Source of the DNA: Acidimicrobiia bacterium
Lineage (GTDB): Bacteria; Acidobacteriota; Terriglobia; Bryobacterales; Bryobacteraceae
NCBI GenBank assembly: GCA_016871315.1
Contig: VFZE01000033.1
Coordinates: 1-64,000 of the forward strand
Direction of reading: 5' to 3'
DNA: 64,000 bases
The notes under the pieces were generated by a model that saw only the letters and a list, made by a program, of their open reading frames with translations, searched no databases and had not been told where the DNA came from. The translations under genes and the position numbers were made by a program. This document shows positions 63,692 through 64,000 of the stretch, in pieces; position 1 is the stretch's first letter, and every line of letters begins with the position of its first letter.

Positions 63692-64000
63692 ACGCCGAGC
63701 TTGGACTTGAGTTGTGTGACGCGGTCGCGCGCTACGTTCAGCTCGGTCTTGCCGTCTTTCAGGCGCACGAGCAGGCGTCCGCCGAACCAGGTGTAGAGCT
63801 CACGGATGGCGTCGAAGCTGACGATGGTGGAGCGGTGGATGCGGATGAAACGCTGGGGGTCGAGTTTTTCTTCGAGGTCGGCAATGGTGAGATCGACGAC
63901 GTGGTGCTTGGCGGCGGTGGCGGCGTAGGTGAGCTTGTCCTTGGCGTAGAAGTGCGTGATCTGGGCGGTTTCGATGAATTCGACGCGGTCGCCGAGCTTG
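63688..64000 (-). CDS. LytTR-type response regulator, C-terminal part (cut by window edge)
   Basis: The complement reads LGDRVEFIETAQITHFYAKD, KLTYAATAAKHHVVDLTIAD, LEEKLDPQRFIRIHRSTIVS, FDAIRELYTWFGGRLLVRLK, ending QLKSKLGV. This is a LytTR DNA-binding domain, normally joined to an N-terminal receiver domain that would lie to the right of the window. The stop overlaps the end of the deacetylase gene by 4 bases (convergent). Confidence 0.88.
   Translation of the reverse strand, partial: KLGDRVEFIETAQITHFYAKDKLTYAATAAKHHVVDLTIADLEEKLDPQRFIRIHRSTIVSFDAIRELYTWFGGRLLVRLKDGKTELNVARDRVTQLKSKLGV

Overview
This is a 64-kb, high-G+C, gene-dense bacterial chromosomal segment. It most resembles an acidobacterium of the Bryobacterales/Solibacter type. 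That is an inference from gene content: a very large Oar-like TonB receptor with a carboxypeptidase-regulatory domain, a DUF1549/DUF1553 plus DUF1501 pair, a DUF1080 protein, sulfatase, GH29 fucosidase, DinB and PQQ-dehydrogenase remnants, and PduO with a two-subunit B12 acyl-CoA mutase. No rRNA, tRNA, CRISPR array or insertion sequence was recognised.

Layout. 0-3.1 kb: the str operon (rpsL-rpsG-fusA-tuf) on the minus strand, with tuf cut by the window edge. 3.1-4.6 kb: a frameshifted EAL-domain gene. 4.7-6.4 kb: rplU-rpmA-obgE. 6.4-14 kb: a GT-C membrane protein, a sulfatase, gatB, a solitary nuoM, a ribbon-helix-helix/ankyrin remnant and a secreted glycosidase-like protein. 14.2-17.3 kb: six tightly packed genes whose products look like phage virion decoration or tail proteins, two of them with export signals. 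17.3-23.3 kb: methyltransferase, Oar-like receptor, DUF1080 protein and a membrane protein. 23.5-25.7 kb: a membrane-anchored peptidoglycan amidase coupled to an unusual actin-like ATPase. 25.8-28 kb: groES-groEL behind a CIRCE-like operator. 28-34.5 kb: cytochrome c', an FGE-fold protein with penicillin acylase, a CorC-type protein and an ABC exporter. 34.5-41.7 kb: a patchy accessory zone with repeats, an esterase missing its middle, DUF1549/DUF1501 genes, DUF433, a twice-truncated quinoprotein, a fucosidase and RidA. 41.7-46.4 kb: NYN/OST-HTH protein, the B12 mutase pair with its adenosyltransferase, and a LuxR-type regulator. 46.8-52.2 kb: an orphan TadZ/CpaE-like ATPase, then psd-pssA-(ASADH-like)-lptE-holA. 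52.2-55.4 kb: polysaccharide-type ABC exporter and a membrane protein. 55.4-57.7 kb: trmFO-xerC. 57.8-61.5 kb: an SGNH hydrolase-SxtJ-DUF5989-carbamoyltransferase module. 61.6-64 kb: a DinB scar, an enolase-superfamily enzyme, a polysaccharide deacetylase and a partial LytTR regulator.

Three patterns stand out. (1) The 14.2-17.3 kb cassette is the best candidate for an undescribed system: phage-structural-like proteins without capsid, terminase or tail-assembly genes, some apparently exported. (2) Several genes keep their ends but have lost their middles or carry frameshifts, which points to ongoing decay. (3) The + strand changes from C-rich to G-rich near 30-31.5 kb for genes on both strands, as expected of a replication-associated skew switch or an inversion edge.
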